Assembly: GCF_013087525.1 (NCBI RefSeq) | Contig: NZ_JABFCS010000001.1 | Coordinates: 4,395,502-4,459,501, forward strand | Length of the DNA stretch: 64,000 bases | From: Ramlibacter montanisoli | Lineage (GTDB): Bacteria; Pseudomonadota; Gammaproteobacteria; Burkholderiales; Burkholderiaceae_C | Reading direction: 5' to 3' | Shown here: in pieces, positions 26,111 to 36,207 of the stretch | Position numbering within the stretch: position 1 is the stretch's first letter | Layout of the letters: every line of letters starts with the position of its first letter | Translations under genes and position numbers: made by a program | Notes under the pieces: generated by a model | Told to the model about the DNA's origin: nothing | Databases searched by the model: none | The model's input: the letters and a program-made list of their open reading frames with translations, nothing else

Positions 26111-27318
26111 CGCAGGCGTCCTTGAACGTAGGTCGAGCGCACGGGATTGGCGCCCAGCGCGTAGGCGAGCTGCGCGGGGCTTTGCACGTCCCACAGCACG
26201 AGGTCGGCCCGCAGGCCGGGCGCCAGCGCGCCGCGATCGGCGAGGCCCAGCGCGCGGGCCGCGTTGCGGGTGACGCCGGCGAGCGCCTCTTCGGGGGTGA
26301 GGCGGAACAAGGTGCAGGCCATGTTCAGCATCAGCAGCAGGGAAGTGCAGGGCGAAGTGCCGGGATTGCAGTCGGTCGATACCGCGATGGGAACGCCGTG
26401 GCGGCGCAGCAGGTCCACCGGCGGCACGCGCGTCTCGCGCAGGAAGTAGAAGGCGCCGGGCAGCAGCACCGCCACGCTGCCGGCCGCGGCCATCGCGCGC
26501 GCGCCGTCCTCGGACAGCCATTCGAGGTGGTCGCTGCTCAGGGCCTGGAAGGATGCGGCGAGGGCGGCCCCGCCGCTGTCGCTCAGTTGCTCGGCGTGCA
26601 GCTTCACCGGCAGCCCGAGCTGGCGTGCCGTGTCGAACACGCGGCGGGTCTGCGCGGCGCTGAAGCCGATGGTTTCGCAGAAGGCATCGACGGCGTCCAC
26701 CAGCCCTTGCGCATGCAGGCTCGGCAGCATCGCGCACACCGCGTCGACGTAGTCGTCGGAGCGGTCCTTGAATTCGGGCGGAAGCGCGTGCGCCCCGAGG
26801 AAGGTGGTGCGCACCGTGAGCTGCTCCAGCTCGCCCAGGCGGCGCGCCACCCGCAGGCACTTGGCCTCCGCTTCCTCGGACAGGCCGTAGCCCGACTTGA
26901 TCTCGAGGGTGGTCACGCCCTCCGCCAGCAGATCGCGCAGGCGGCGGCGCGACTGCGCGAGCAGGTCCTCCTCGCTGGCGGCGCGCGTGGCCTTCACCGT
27001 AGAGACGATGCCGCCTCCGGCGCGCGCGATCTCCTCGTAACTCGCGCCCTTCAGGCGGGCCTCGAACTCGCCCGCGCGGTCGCCGGCCCAGACCAGGTGG
27101 GTGTGGCAGTCGATCAACCCCGGGGTGATCAGCGCGTCCTGCGCGTCGTGTTCGACCGCGCCGGCGCGCAAGGCCGCCGGGAGATCGCCGCGCGGGCCGA
27201 CCCATGCGATGCGGCCGTCCTCTTCCACCAGGGCGCCGTCCTCCACCAGGCCGTACGGTGCCTCGGCACCGGCCTGCAGCGTCGCGATCCTGGCGTTCAC
27301 CCACAGCTGCCGGCTCAT
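26107..27318 (-). CDS. hutI: Imidazolonepropionase HutI
   Basis: 403 residues. It opens the imidazolone ring to N-formimino-L-glutamate. Amidohydrolase motifs are in place: [20 protein letters not shown] (metal His pair and substrate loop), [22 protein letters not shown] and [10 protein letters not shown]. The ATG at 27318 overlaps the hutD stop (ATGA), and its own stop overlaps hutG, so it sits in the middle of a tightly coupled operon. Confidence 0.95.
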   Translation of the reverse strand: MSRQLWVNARIATLQAGAEAPYGLVEDGALVEEDGRIAWVGPRGDLPAALRAGAVEHDAQDALITPGLIDCHTHLVWAGDRAGEFEARLKGASYEEIARAGGGIVSTVKATRAASEEDLLAQSRRRLRDLLAEGVTTLEIKSGYGLSEEAEAKCLRVARRLGELEQLTVRTTFLGAHALPPEFKDRSDDYVDAVCAMLPSLHAQGLVDAVDAFCETIGFSAAQTRRVFDTARQLGLPVKLHAEQLSDSGGAALAASFQALSSDHLEWLSEDGARAMAAAGSVAVLLPGAFYFLRETRVPPVDLLRRHGVPIAVSTDCNPGTSPCTSLLLMLNMACTLFRLTPEEALAGVTRNAARALGLADRGALAPGLRADLVLWDVQSPAQLAYALGANPVRSTYVQGRLR

Positions 27319-27869
27319 GGCGAGACCTCCATCCACAGGGCATGATCGGAGACCAGCGTGCCGGCCACAGCCTGGTCCAGCTGCACCCATGCCAGGTGGC
27401 GCGGCGGAACCTCGAAGCGCTGGCCCGCCGTTTCGAGCTGCGCGAGCTCGCGGTGGCAGTACACGGCCAGCAGCTGCCCCTCGCTGGCGCTGAAGCTGCG
27501 CCGGCCGCGCACCCGCCACATCTGCGCGCGGCCCGGCGGCGCCATCAGGTTGAAGTCGCGCGTGCTGTCGACGAACAGGGTGCAATGCACCGGGCTGGCG
27601 CCGTCGAAATTCAGCGGCGGGTCGGCGCGCGTGAGCAGCCGCTCCTTGCCCTGCGTGTGCAGGACCACGCCACCGCCATCGACCACCGCGAACCAGCGCT
27701 CCACGCCGTCGAAGCGCGAGAAGTTGCAGGCAGCGGTGATGTCGGCCACCGACATGCGGATCCTCCAGCTTTCCGCGTCGGGCAGCGCCAGCAGCTCGCG
27801 CGTCATGCCGCGGCCGTTGCGCCAGGGCTGCGGCACGATCGCATCGAGGTCGACCAGCTGCCAGTTCAT
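27315..27869 (-). CDS. hutD: HutD family protein
   Basis: 184 residues beginning [19 protein letters not shown], the hallmark of HutD (then [10 protein letters not shown] and [10 protein letters not shown]). HutD is a small bicupin found in many hut operons, proposed to modulate flux or inducer levels rather than catalyse a pathway step. Both ends overlap neighbours by four bases (hutC and hutI), so expression is tied to the regulator. Confidence 0.92.
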   Translation of the reverse strand: MNWQLVDLDAIVPQPWRNGRGMTRELLALPDAESWRIRMSVADITAACNFSRFDGVERWFAVVDGGGVVLHTQGKERLLTRADPPLNFDGASPVHCTLFVDSTRDFNLMAPPGRAQMWRVRGRRSFSASEGQLLAVYCHRELAQLETAGQRFEVPPRHLAWVQLDQAVAGTLVSDHALWMEVSP

Positions 27870-28576
27870 GCCTGGAACTGCCCGCTGAAGCTGTAGCGCG
27901 AGCCCGGATAGAGCTGGCGCGCCACGCTGGCCACGTGCGCCCCGCTGACGGTGCGGCGCATCATCACGAGGCAGGGATCGCCGTTGCCGATGTCGAGTGC
28001 GCGCGCTTCCTCCGGCGTGGGCAGGGTCGCCTCGATGGTGTAGCTGGCCTCGGTCAGCGGCGCATGCTGCAGCAGGTGCGAGGTGGGCGACACCTGGGTG
28101 AAATCCGTCTGCAGGTAGCCGGGCGCCGCCTGCGGATTGACGTAGCGGTCCTCGTACTGGATGGGCACGCCGTTTTCCAGGTGCACCAGCACGGTGTGGA
28201 ACACCGGCGCGCCCTTGCGCACCCCGAGCGAATCGGCCAGGGCGGCCCCGGCCTTTTCCTGCGCGGCCTTGACGACGCGCGTGCTGTGCACGTGGCCGCG
28301 CGCCGCCACCTCTTCGTGGATATCGCGGATGACGAGCTGCGAGGAGATGCGGTGCAGCTCGGCCACGCGGGTGCCGGAGCCTTGCACGCGCGTCACCAGC
28401 CCTTCCGTGGCCAGCTCGCGCAGGGCGCGGTTGGCCGTCATGCGGCTGATGGCGAAGCGCTCGCTCAGCGCGGCCTCGCTGGGCACGGCGTCGCCCGGCT
28501 TCCACTCGCCGCGCGCGATGTGCTGCCGGATCCAGCCCTTGACCTGCTCGTAGGCAGGCCGTTCGTCCTTTGCCAT
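27866..28576 (-). CDS. hutC: Histidine-utilisation repressor HutC
   Basis: GntR/HutC-family regulator, 236 residues from ATG 28576 (an ATG four codons upstream at 28588 is possible). The winged helix-turn-helix is at the N-terminus ([36 protein letters not shown]). A UTRA effector domain follows, with [20 protein letters not shown]. In characterised systems urocanate releases HutC from DNA. The two identical palindromic operators in the intergenic region on the way to hutU fit control of both directions, including its own operon. Confidence 0.93.
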   Translation of the reverse strand: MAKDERPAYEQVKGWIRQHIARGEWKPGDAVPSEAALSERFAISRMTANRALRELATEGLVTRVQGSGTRVAELHRISSQLVIRDIHEEVAARGHVHSTRVVKAAQEKAGAALADSLGVRKGAPVFHTVLVHLENGVPIQYEDRYVNPQAAPGYLQTDFTQVSPTSHLLQHAPLTEASYTIEATLPTPEEARALDIGNGDPCLVMMRRTVSGAHVASVARQLYPGSRYSFSGQFQA

Positions 28577-28595
28577 GGCTGCGAGCATACCCCCG

Positions 28596-28624
28596 TTGAC
28601 ACGGCTTGTATAGACAACTATGCT
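28596..28624 (+). promoter_or_regulatory. Sigma70-like promoter of hutU
   Basis: TTGACA at 28596-28601 and TATGCT at 28619-28624 are 17 bases apart, close to consensus. The first HutC-type operator (28606-28617) fills the spacer, so bound repressor would block RNA polymerase directly. The second operator is just downstream of the expected start site. Confidence 0.65.
28606..28617. promoter_or_regulatory. HutC-type operator 1
   Basis: TTGTATAGACAA, a near-perfect palindrome with TTGT/ACAA ends like known HutC and other GntR sites. It is identical to operator 2, 35 bases away, and lies inside the spacer of the hutU promoter. Confidence 0.7.
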
Positions 28625-28640
28625 GCGCCGGCATCGTGGG

Positions 28641-28652
28641 TTGTATAGACAA
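28641..28652. promoter_or_regulatory. HutC-type operator 2
   Basis: A second exact copy of TTGTATAGACAA, in the same orientation. It lies downstream of the hutU -10 and 33 bases before the hutU start codon. Two sites 35 bases apart would allow paired binding of HutC dimers. Confidence 0.7.
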
Positions 28653-28684
28653 CTCGACCGCGCCGCATTCCAGGGGAAACCGCC

Positions 28685-30390
28685 ATGTCCGACCTCTCGC
28701 AAACCTCCTTCCTCGGCGCCGGCCCGCGTCCGGTGCGCGCGCCGCAGGGCACGGCCCTGAGCTGCGCCAACTGGCAGATCGAGGCGGCCTTCCGCATGAT
28801 CCAGAACAACCTGGATCCGGCGGTCGCCGAGAACCCCGACGAGCTGGTGGTGTACGGCGGCATCGGCAAGGCCGCGCGCAACTGGCCGGCCTTCGAGGCG
28901 ATCCTGGCCACGCTGCGCACCATGCAGCCCGACGAGACGCTGCTGGTGCAATCGGGCAAGCCGGTCGGCGTGTTCCGCACCCACCCGGGCGCGCCGCGCG
29001 TGCTGATCGCCAATTCCAACCCCTGGTGCCCAAGTGGGCCACCTGGGAGCACTTCAACGAGCTCGACCGCAAGGGCCTGATGATGTACGGGCAGATGACC
29101 GCGGGCAGCTGGATCTACATCGGCACCCAGGGCATCGTGCAGGGCACCTACGAGACCTTCGCGGAAGCGGGCCGCCAGCATTACGGCGGCGACCTCGCGG
29201 GGCGCTGGGTGCTGACGGCGGGACTGGGCGGCATGGGCGGCGCGCAGCCGCTGGCCGCGTCCTTCGCCGGCGCCTGCTCGCTCAACATCGAATGCCAGCA
29301 GTCGCGCATCGATTTCCGCCTGCGCACCAAATACCTGGACAAGCAGGCGAAGGACCTGGACGAGGCACTGGCGCTGCTGCAGCAGCACACGGCGCGCAAG
29401 GAGGCCGTGTCCATCGGCCTGTGCGGCAACGCGGCGGAGATCGTGCCGGAGCTGGCGCGGCGCGCCCAGGCCGGCGGCCCGCGGCCCCACATCGTGACCG
29501 ACCAGACTTCCGCGCACGACATCATCAACGGCTACCTGCCGATCGGCTGGAGCGTGGCGCAGTGGCAGGCCGCGCAGAAGGACCCGGCGCAGCACGCCCG
29601 CCTGAAGCAGGCGGCCGGTGAATCCTGCGCCGTGCACGTGCGCGCGATGCTCGCCTTCCACGCGATGGGCGTGCCCACCGTGGACTACGGCAACAACCTG
29701 CGGCAGGTGGCGCAGGACTTCGGCGTGGCCGAGGCCTTCGCCTATCCGGGCTTCGTGCCCGCGTACATCCGGCCGCTGTTCTGCCGCGGCGTCGGCCCCT
29801 TCCGCTGGGTGGCGCTCTCGGGCGACCCGGAAGACATCCGCAAGACCGACGCCAAGATGAAGGAGCTGTTCCCGCAGAACCGCCACCTGCACCGCTGGCT
29901 GGACATGGCCGGCGCGCGCATCAGCTTCCAGGGGCTGCCGGCGCGCATCTGCTGGATCGGGCTGGGCGAGCGCCACCTCGCGGGGCTGGCCTTCAACGAG
30001 ATGGTGAAGAGCGGCGAGCTCAAGGCGCCCATCGTCATCGGCCGCGACCACCTGGACAGCGGCTCGGTGGCTTCGCCCAACCGCGAGACCGAGGCCATGC
30101 AGGACGGCAGCGACGCCGTGAGCGACTGGCCGCTGCTCAATGCGCTGCTGAACACCGCCAGCGGCGCGACCTGGGTCAGCTTCCACCACGGCGGCGGCGT
30201 CGGCATGGGCTATTCGCAGCATGCCGGCGTGGTGATCGTGTGCGACGGCACGGACGAAGCAGCCGACAAGATCCGGCGCGTGCTGTGGAACGACCCGGCC
30301 ACCGGCGTGATGCGCCATGCGGACGCCGGCTACGACATCGCCCGCGAATGCGCGCACGAACACGGCCTGAAACTGCCGATGGTGGGCTGA
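28685..30390 (+). CDS. hutU: Urocanate hydratase HutU (frameshift near 29021)
   Basis: Urocanase adds water to urocanate to give imidazolonepropionate, using tightly bound NAD+. The N-terminal part reads [17 protein letters not shown] and [12 protein letters not shown]. After one frame change in the C-run at 29020-29023 the protein continues [20 protein letters not shown]. Later motifs are [12 protein letters not shown] (NAD loop), [18 protein letters not shown] and [17 protein letters not shown]. Total is about 568 residues, the usual size. It is the first gene of the plus-strand hut unit, under the operator-covered promoter. Confidence 0.92.
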
Positions 30391-30392
30391 GC

Positions 30393-31966
30393 GTGACTGT
30401 GGAGGTGCTCGTCCCCGGGGAACTGGACATCGCGCAGCTGCGCCGGCTGGTGGACACGCCGGAGCTGGCCGTCAAGCTCGATCCGCGCTGCCGCGGCGCG
30501 ATCCGCGCCAGCGCGGAGATGGTGCGACGCGCCACCGAAGGCGACGCCCCGGTGTACGGCGTCAACACCGGCTTCGGCAAGCTGGCCACGCAGCGCATCG
30601 CGCGCGAGGACCTCGCGCTGCTGCAGCTGAAGCTGCTGCGCTCGCACGCCGTCGGCGTGGGCGAGCCGCTGCCGCAGCGCGTGGTGCGCCTGATCCTGCT
30701 GCTGAAGGCGGCCAGCCTGGCGCGCGGCTATTCCGGCGTACGCGAGGAGGTGGTGGACGGCCTGATCGCGATGCACAACCGCGGCGTGCTGCCCGTGATC
30801 CCGGCGCAGGGCTCGGTGGGCGCCTCGGGCGACCTCGCGCCGCTGGCGCACCTGGCGCTGCCCCTGATCGGCGAGGGCGAGGCCTGCTTCGAAGGCGTGC
30901 ACATGCCGGGCGGCCAGGCGCTGGAGAAGGCGGGCCTCAAGCCGGTGCAGCTCGGCGCCAAGGAGGGGCTGGCCCTGATCAACGGCACGCAGGTCTCCAC
31001 CGCGCTGGCGCTGGACGCGCTGCTCTCGGCCGACAAGCTGTTCGAAGCCGCGGTGATCACCGGCGCCCTGACGCTCGACGCCGCGCGCGGCAGCGACGCG
31101 CCCTTCGATCCGCGCATCCACGCGGTGCGCGGGCAGCCGGGCCAGATCGACTGCGCTTCCGCCTACCGTGCACTGCTGGTGGGCAGCGAGATCCGCCGCT
31201 CGCACCTGGAAGGGGACGACCGCGTGCAGGACCCCTACTGCCTGCGCTGCCAGCCGCAGGTGATGGGCGCCTGCCTGGACCAGATGCGCTACGCCACGCA
31301 GGTGCTGGTGCGCGAGGCGAATGCCGTCACCGACAACCCGCTGGTGTTCGCCGACCCCGGATCCAGTCCGGGGCAGGCTTCGGGCCACATGGTCTCGGGC
31401 GGCAATTTCCATGCGGAGCCGGTGGCGCTGGTGGCCGACGCACTGGCGGTGGCGATCGCGGAGATCGGGGCGATCTCCGAGCGCCGGGTGGCGATGCTGG
31501 TGGACACCGTGGTGTCGCGCCGCCGCCCTTCCTCACGCCCGAGCCGGGGCTCAATTCCGGCTTCATGATCGTGCACGTCACCGCGGCGGCGCTCGCCTCG
31601 GAAAACAAGTCGCTGGCGCACCCGGCCAGCGTCGACAGCCTGCCCACCTCCGCCAACCAGGAGGACCACGTGAGCATGGCGACCTTCGCCGCGCGCCGGC
31701 TGCGCCCCATGCTGGCGAACAGCGCCCACATCGTGGCGATCGAGCTGCTCGCCGCCGCGCAAGGCATCGAATTCCTGCGGCCGCTGGCCAGCGCGCCGGC
31801 GCTGGAGGCCGTGCTGCGCCTGGTGCGCAGCGTGTCGCCCGCCATGATGTCCGACCGCAGCCTGGCGCGCGACATGGAAGCCATGCACCACCTGGTGGCG
31901 GCGGGCGACATCGGCCACGCCACCGAGCGGCAGATCCCGGAGCTGCAGGCCTTGCGCCTGGCATGA
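30393..31966 (+). CDS. hutH: Histidine ammonia-lyase HutH (frameshift near 31519)
   Basis: Removes ammonia from L-histidine to give urocanate. The MIO-forming Ala-Ser-Gly lies in [14 protein letters not shown]. Other conserved parts are [21 protein letters not shown], and DNPLVF with [12 protein letters not shown] frame change at about 31516-31522 joins this to the rest ([17 protein letters not shown], then [10 protein letters not shown]). The GTG at 30393, three bases after hutU, is the likely start; a second GTG lies two codons on. Total is about 524 residues, as expected for this enzyme. Confidence 0.92.
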
Positions 31967-32010
31967 GCCCTGCATAGAGTCACACCCATCCCATCCCCGA
32001 GGAGCATCCC

Positions 32011-32955
32011 ATGAAGAAGCTGTTCACCGTCACCTTGCTGGCCTTCGCCGCCGCAGCGTCGCAGGCGCAGGAAACCAAGGTGGCCATCGGCCTGTCCGGA
32101 TGGACCGGCTTCGCGCCGCTGACGCTGGCCAAGGAAGCCGGCATCTTCAAGAAGAACGGCCTGGACGTGACGCTGCGCAAGATCCCGCAGAAGGACCGCC
32201 ACCTGGCCATCGCCTCGGGCGACGTGCAGTGCGCCGCGACCACGGTGGAGACCTGGATCGTGTGGAACGCCAACGGCGTGGCCACCACGCAGATCTTCCA
32301 GCTGGACAAGTCCTACGGCGCCGATGGCATGGTGGTGCGGGGCAACATCGCCAAGATCAGCGACCTCAAGGGCAAGACGGTCGCCGCCAGTGCACCCGGC
32401 ACGGCGCCCTACTTCACGCTGGCCTGGATGCTGAAGAAGAACGGCCTGTCGCCCAAGGACGTGAAGGTGGTGAACCTGGAACCGCAGGCAGCGGCCAACG
32501 CCATGATCGCGGGCACCGCGGACCTCGACGCCGCGATGACCTACGAGCCCTATCTCTCCGCCGTGCGCGCCAAGCCGGAGGCCGGCAAGATCATCGCCAC
32601 CACGCTGGACTACCCGATGGTGATGGACACCTTCGGCTGCACGCCCAAGTTCCTCACCGAGAACCCGCGCGCGGCCAAGGCGCTGGCCGACAGCTACTTC
32701 GAGGCCCTGGAGATGATCAAGCGCGAGCCGAAGAGGAGCTTCGAGATCATGGGCGCCGACGTGAAGCAGAGCGCGGACCAGTTCGAGGCCAGCCAGAAGT
32801 TCCTGCGCTGGCAGGACCGCGAGGCCAACCAGAAGTTCTTCGCCGGCGAGCACGCGGCCTTCAGCAAGGAAGCCGCCGACCTGCTGCTGGAAGCGGGGAT
32901 CATCCGGCAGATCCCGGACCTGACGAAGCTGGCCGACACGCGTTTCCTGAAGTGA
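32011..32955 (+). CDS. NitT/TauT-type ABC transporter substrate-binding protein
   Basis: 314 residues with a signal peptide (MKKLFTVTLLAFAAAASQAQ). The SsuA/NMT1-like fold is seen in IGLSGWTGFAPLTLAKEAGI, AIASGDVQCAATT, GKTVAASAPGTAPYF and DLDAAMTYEP. It follows hutH on the same strand and precedes its permease and ATPase. Uptake of histidine, urocanate or a related compound is therefore likely, although the class is better known for sulfonates, nitrate and pyrimidines. Confidence 0.85.
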   Translation: MKKLFTVTLLAFAAAASQAQETKVAIGLSGWTGFAPLTLAKEAGIFKKNGLDVTLRKIPQKDRHLAIASGDVQCAATTVETWIVWNANGVATTQIFQLDKSYGADGMVVRGNIAKISDLKGKTVAASAPGTAPYFTLAWMLKKNGLSPKDVKVVNLEPQAAANAMIAGTADLDAAMTYEPYLSAVRAKPEAGKIIATTLDYPMVMDTFGCTPKFLTENPRAAKALADSYFEALEMIKREPKRSFEIMGADVKQSADQFEASQKFLRWQDREANQKFFAGEHAAFSKEAADLLLEAGIIRQIPDLTKLADTRFLK

Positions 32956-32956
32956 C

Positions 32957-33735
32957 ATGAAGCCGCTCGCGCCCGTCGAACCCGGTACGCGCGTCGCGCT
33001 CGGAGTCGCCTTCTTCGTGCTCTTCTTCCTCGCCTGGGCGGCGGTCACCTTCGGCGGGCTGGTGCCCAAGACCTTCCTCGCCGACCCGGTGCAGATGGTC
33101 CGCTCGGGGTGGACGCTGCTCACCGAGCACGGCTTCCTGCGCGACATCGGCATGACCGTGTGGCGCGTGCTGGGGGCTTCGTCATCGCGGCGGCCCTGGC
33201 CGTGCCGCTGGGCGTGCTGATGGGCGCCTACAAGCCGGTGGAGGCCTTCTTCGAACCCTTCGTGAGCTTCGCGCGCTACCTGCCCGCCTCCGCCTTCATC
33301 CCGCTGCTGATCCTGTGGGCCGGCATCGGCGAGGCGCAGAAGCTGGCCGTGATCTTCATCGGCTCCTTCTTCCAGCTGGTGCTGATGATCGCGGTGAGCG
33401 TGGGCAACACGCGGCGCGACCTGGTGGAGGCGGCGTACACGCTGGGCGCGCTCGACGCGGGCATCGTCAAGCGGGTGCTGCTGCCTTCCAGCGCGCCCGA
33501 GATCGCCGAGACGCTGCGCATGGTCCTGGGCTGGGCCTGGACCTACGTGATCGTCGCCGAGCTGATCGGCGCCTCCAGCGGCATCGGCCACATGATCACC
33601 GACAGCCAGTCGCTGCTGGCCACCGACCAGATCATCTTCGGCATCATCGTCATCGGCCTGATCGGGCTGGTCACCGACTTCGCCTTCAAGGCCTTCAACC
33701 GGAAACTGTTCCCATGGGCCCAGATCGGACGATGA
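32957..33735 (+). CDS. ABC transporter permease, NitT/TauT type (frameshift near 33174)
   Basis: The N-terminal membrane segment (VALGVAFFVLFFLAWAAVTF) and the following region up to TVWRVLG join the rest of the permease (GFVIAAALAVPLGVLMGAY) only after a one-base shift in the G-run at 33172-33176. The EAA-type cytoplasmic loop is seen in LVEAAYTLGALDAGIVKRVL. Total is about 259 residues with six helices. Its stop overlaps the ATG of the ATPase gene (ATGA). Confidence 0.85.
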
Positions 33736-34520
33736 GCATCCTGCAGGTCTCCGGCGTCGCCAAGACCTTCCCGGGCCGCGCGGGCGGCACGGTGGCCCTG
33801 GAGGCGACCGACCTGCTGGTGCAGGAGAACGACTTCATCACCATCCTCGGGCCGTCCGGCTGCGGCAAGAGCACGCTGCTGCGCATGGTCGCGGGCCTCG
33901 ACACGCCGACCACGGGGATCATCTCGCTGGACGGCAAGCCGGTGCACGGGCCCGGTGCGGACCGCGGCATGGTGTTCCAGAGCTACACGCTGTTCCCCTG
34001 GCTGACGGTGCTGCAGAACGTGTGCTTCGGCCTGCGCGAGAAGGGCATGCCGCTGCGCGAGCAGCAGGACATCGCCCGCCGCTTCCTCGCCAAGGTGGGG
34101 CTCTCGGGTTTCGAGAACCACTTCCCCAAGCAGCTCTCGGGCGGCATGCAGCAGCGCACCGCGCTGGCGCGCGCGCTCGCCAACGATCCGCGCATCCTGC
34201 TGATGGACGAACCCTTCGGCGCGCTGGACCACCAGACGCGCGAGCTGATGCAGGAACTGCTGCTCGGGATCTGGGAGTCCGAACGCAAGACGGTGCTGTT
34301 CGTCACGCACGACATCGACGAGGCCGTGTTCATGGGCAACCGCGTCGTCGTGATGAGCGCGCGGCCCGGCCGCATCAAGTGCGACCTCCCGGTGCCGCTG
34401 CAGCATCCGCGCCATTACGCGATGAAGACCACCCCACCCTTCATGGAGCTGAAGGCGCGGCTGACCGAGGAGATCCGCGTCGAGGTGCAGCGCGCGGCCG
34501 GCCTGGTGCCAACGGCCTAG
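33732..34520 (+). CDS. ABC transporter ATP-binding protein, NitT/TauT type
   Basis: 262 residues. Walker A is GPSGCGKST, the signature is LSGGMQQRTALARAL, Walker B is ILLMDEPFGALD, and the H-loop is FVTHDIDEA. The class and gene order match SsuB/TauB-like importers. Last gene of the plus-strand hut unit; its stop overlaps the stop of the convergent DUF6151 gene on a CTAG. Confidence 0.92.
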   Translation: MSILQVSGVAKTFPGRAGGTVALEATDLLVQENDFITILGPSGCGKSTLLRMVAGLDTPTTGIISLDGKPVHGPGADRGMVFQSYTLFPWLTVLQNVCFGLREKGMPLREQQDIARRFLAKVGLSGFENHFPKQLSGGMQQRTALARALANDPRILLMDEPFGALDHQTRELMQELLLGIWESERKTVLFVTHDIDEAVFMGNRVVVMSARPGRIKCDLPVPLQHPRHYAMKTTPPFMELKARLTEEIRVEVQRAAGLVPTA

Positions 34521-35116
34521 GCGCCGACGGCGCGCTTCGCCTGCGCCACCGCCTCGCGTTCGGCCACCTTCACTTCGACCACCGGCGCGCCGGTGGCGTC
34601 GAAGAAGGGCGTCTGCCGGTAGGCGCCGCGCGCGCGGGCGGCCAGCAGGCGCAGCATCAGGCGCGCCAGCCGCGCCATGCCGGCGAGCTTGCCCACGCGC
34701 GGCACGGGCCCGTGCGCCGAGCCGGTGTTCACCTGCAGCTGCACGGCGGGGAAGGAGGTCTCGATCGGCTGCGGCCGCTCCAGGCAGCTGTGCACCATGC
34801 CCGCGTAAGGCAGCTTCCAGTCGCGCGGCGTGTTGGCGATCGGCGTGCGGCAGCAGCCCGCGTACCAGCGCAGCAGCCCGCGCGGCGACAGCGACAGGCA
34901 GGCCAGCCACTCCTGGCCGGCGGTCAGGCGCACATTGTTGGATTGCATGGCGACGATGTCGGTGCCGCCCTGGGCATCGAGCACGCGCTGCGGCTCGCCC
35001 AGCAGGTGCGCGTAGGCCTGGCAGTCCCGGCAGTAGCACACCGCGCGCAGCACGGGCGCGGGCTGCGCGATCTCGCCCTGCAGCTTGCCGCAGCGGCACT
35101 GGAAGCGGTGGGCCAT
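34517..35116 (-). CDS. DUF6151 (GFA-like) protein
   Basis: 199 residues. The N-terminal part has the zinc-binding Cys pattern of glutathione-dependent formaldehyde-activating-like proteins (FQCRCGKLQGE, CYCRDCQAYAHLL) and a later WYAGCCRTPIANT. This is the DUF6151 variant, with a helical C-terminal half. Function is unknown; a metal-dependent small-molecule role is assumed from the Cys pattern. Confidence 0.75.
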   Translation of the reverse strand: MAHRFQCRCGKLQGEIAQPAPVLRAVCYCRDCQAYAHLLGEPQRVLDAQGGTDIVAMQSNNVRLTAGQEWLACLSLSPRGLLRWYAGCCRTPIANTPRDWKLPYAGMVHSCLERPQPIETSFPAVQLQVNTGSAHGPVPRVGKLAGMARLARLMLRLLAARARGAYRQTPFFDATGAPVVEVKVAEREAVAQAKRAVGA

Positions 35117-35123
35117 GGCGCGC

Positions 35124-35561
35124 TCAGGCGCGGGCGCGCGCCTTGTCCAGGATGCGCGACACCCGCCGCGGCCCGCCCTCCACGTGCTCCACGAGGTTCA
35201 GCCGGGCGTAGCGGAAGGCATCGAGCACCGCCAGCATGTCGTCGCCGATGTTCTGGTCGAGGCCGCGCAGCGTGACCAGGGGCAGGGGCTTGTTGTTCCA
35301 GATCGCGGTGACGAAGGACACCACGTCGCGCGAATGGCGCGGGGTGCGCTCCTCGGCCAGCCGCAGCAGCCGGTCGAGCGCGGAGAGCCCGAGCTCGGTA
35401 GCGCTGTGCGCGCTGATCTCCTCGGACATCAGGCGGGCCCGTTCGAGCAGGGTGCCTTCGTGGTCGACGCGCATCCGGTCGCCGCGGCCGACGACCAGCT
35501 GCACCCGGTTGATGCGCTCCAGGCTCGCCTGGTGCTGCCGCTCCCGTTCCGCCTTGCCCAT
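35124..35561 (-). CDS. DUF7673-like hypothetical protein
   Basis: 145 residues, soluble and helical. The central part (SRDVVSFVTAIWNNKPLPL then LRGLDQNIGDDMLAVLDAFR) resembles the small DUF7673 proteins in which a SR.va.FL..w.N...f.L..L..lD...ddml.VL pattern is kept. No function is known. It ends 7 bases before the DUF6151 gene and may be co-transcribed with it. Confidence 0.6.
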   Translation of the reverse strand: MGKAERERQHQASLERINRVQLVVGRGDRMRVDHEGTLLERARLMSEEISAHSATELGLSALDRLLRLAEERTPRHSRDVVSFVTAIWNNKPLPLVTLRGLDQNIGDDMLAVLDAFRYARLNLVEHVEGGPRRVSRILDKARARA

Positions 35562-35672
35562 GGCACATCCCCTTGCTGGGCGGGCCTGCCGGCGCGGGCC
35601 CGCGGTGTTCCCCTTGTACTTCAGCCGGGCCGAAAGCGTAAGCGGAGATGCCCGCAGTGCGTTGCGCCCGGC

Positions 35673-36124
35673 TCACGGCGCCGCATCGAAACCGAGCCGG
35701 CGGTAGCGGATGCGATGGCCGCGGACGTGGTCCACGCCCGTGAATTCGTTGGCCGACTCGAACGAGATCTGGAAGGTGGCGAAGGGCAGCCGCAGCCGCG
35801 AGGGCGGCTCGCCGTTCATCGAGGTGTATTTGCGCTTGAGGTTGGTGCCGTCGTAAAGCCAGGTGCCCTCGTGCGCCTGCCGGGTCAGCCGGCCGGCGGC
35901 GTCGACGATCTCGACGTCCTCGCGGAAGGTGCCGCGCGACTGCAGCGAGAGAACGCGCCGCACGCGCACGCCCTCGTTGCCGTACTCGCGCTCCCAGGTG
36001 CCGCGCAGGAGGGCGGTGTGTCTTCGGCGGGCTGGTCGGGCACCGGGTCGTGGAAGCGCGCGAACAGCGCCCCCAGCGCCAGCAGCGCGATGGCGGCGAG
36101 GACGGGCAGGGACACACGGGGCAT
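35673..36124 (-). CDS. Exported or membrane-anchored hypothetical protein (frameshift near 36017)
   Basis: The N-terminus is a hydrophobic signal or anchor (MPRVSLPVLAAIALLALGAL). After a one-base frame change near 36015-36020 the rest reads LLRGTWEREYGNEGVRVRRV and continues with beta strands (LTRQAHEGTWLYDGTNLKRK, FQISFESANEFTGVD). This is a pattern of lipocalin-like or DUF-type periplasmic domains measuring about 110 residues. Total is about 150 residues. No family was named with confidence. Confidence 0.6.
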
Positions 36125-36207
36125 GGCGGCACGGCGAGCGAAAACCAGTATGCACGACCCCCGACGGCAGAGCATGCGCGGACGCTCGCGTCACAATGGC
36201 ACGCGCC

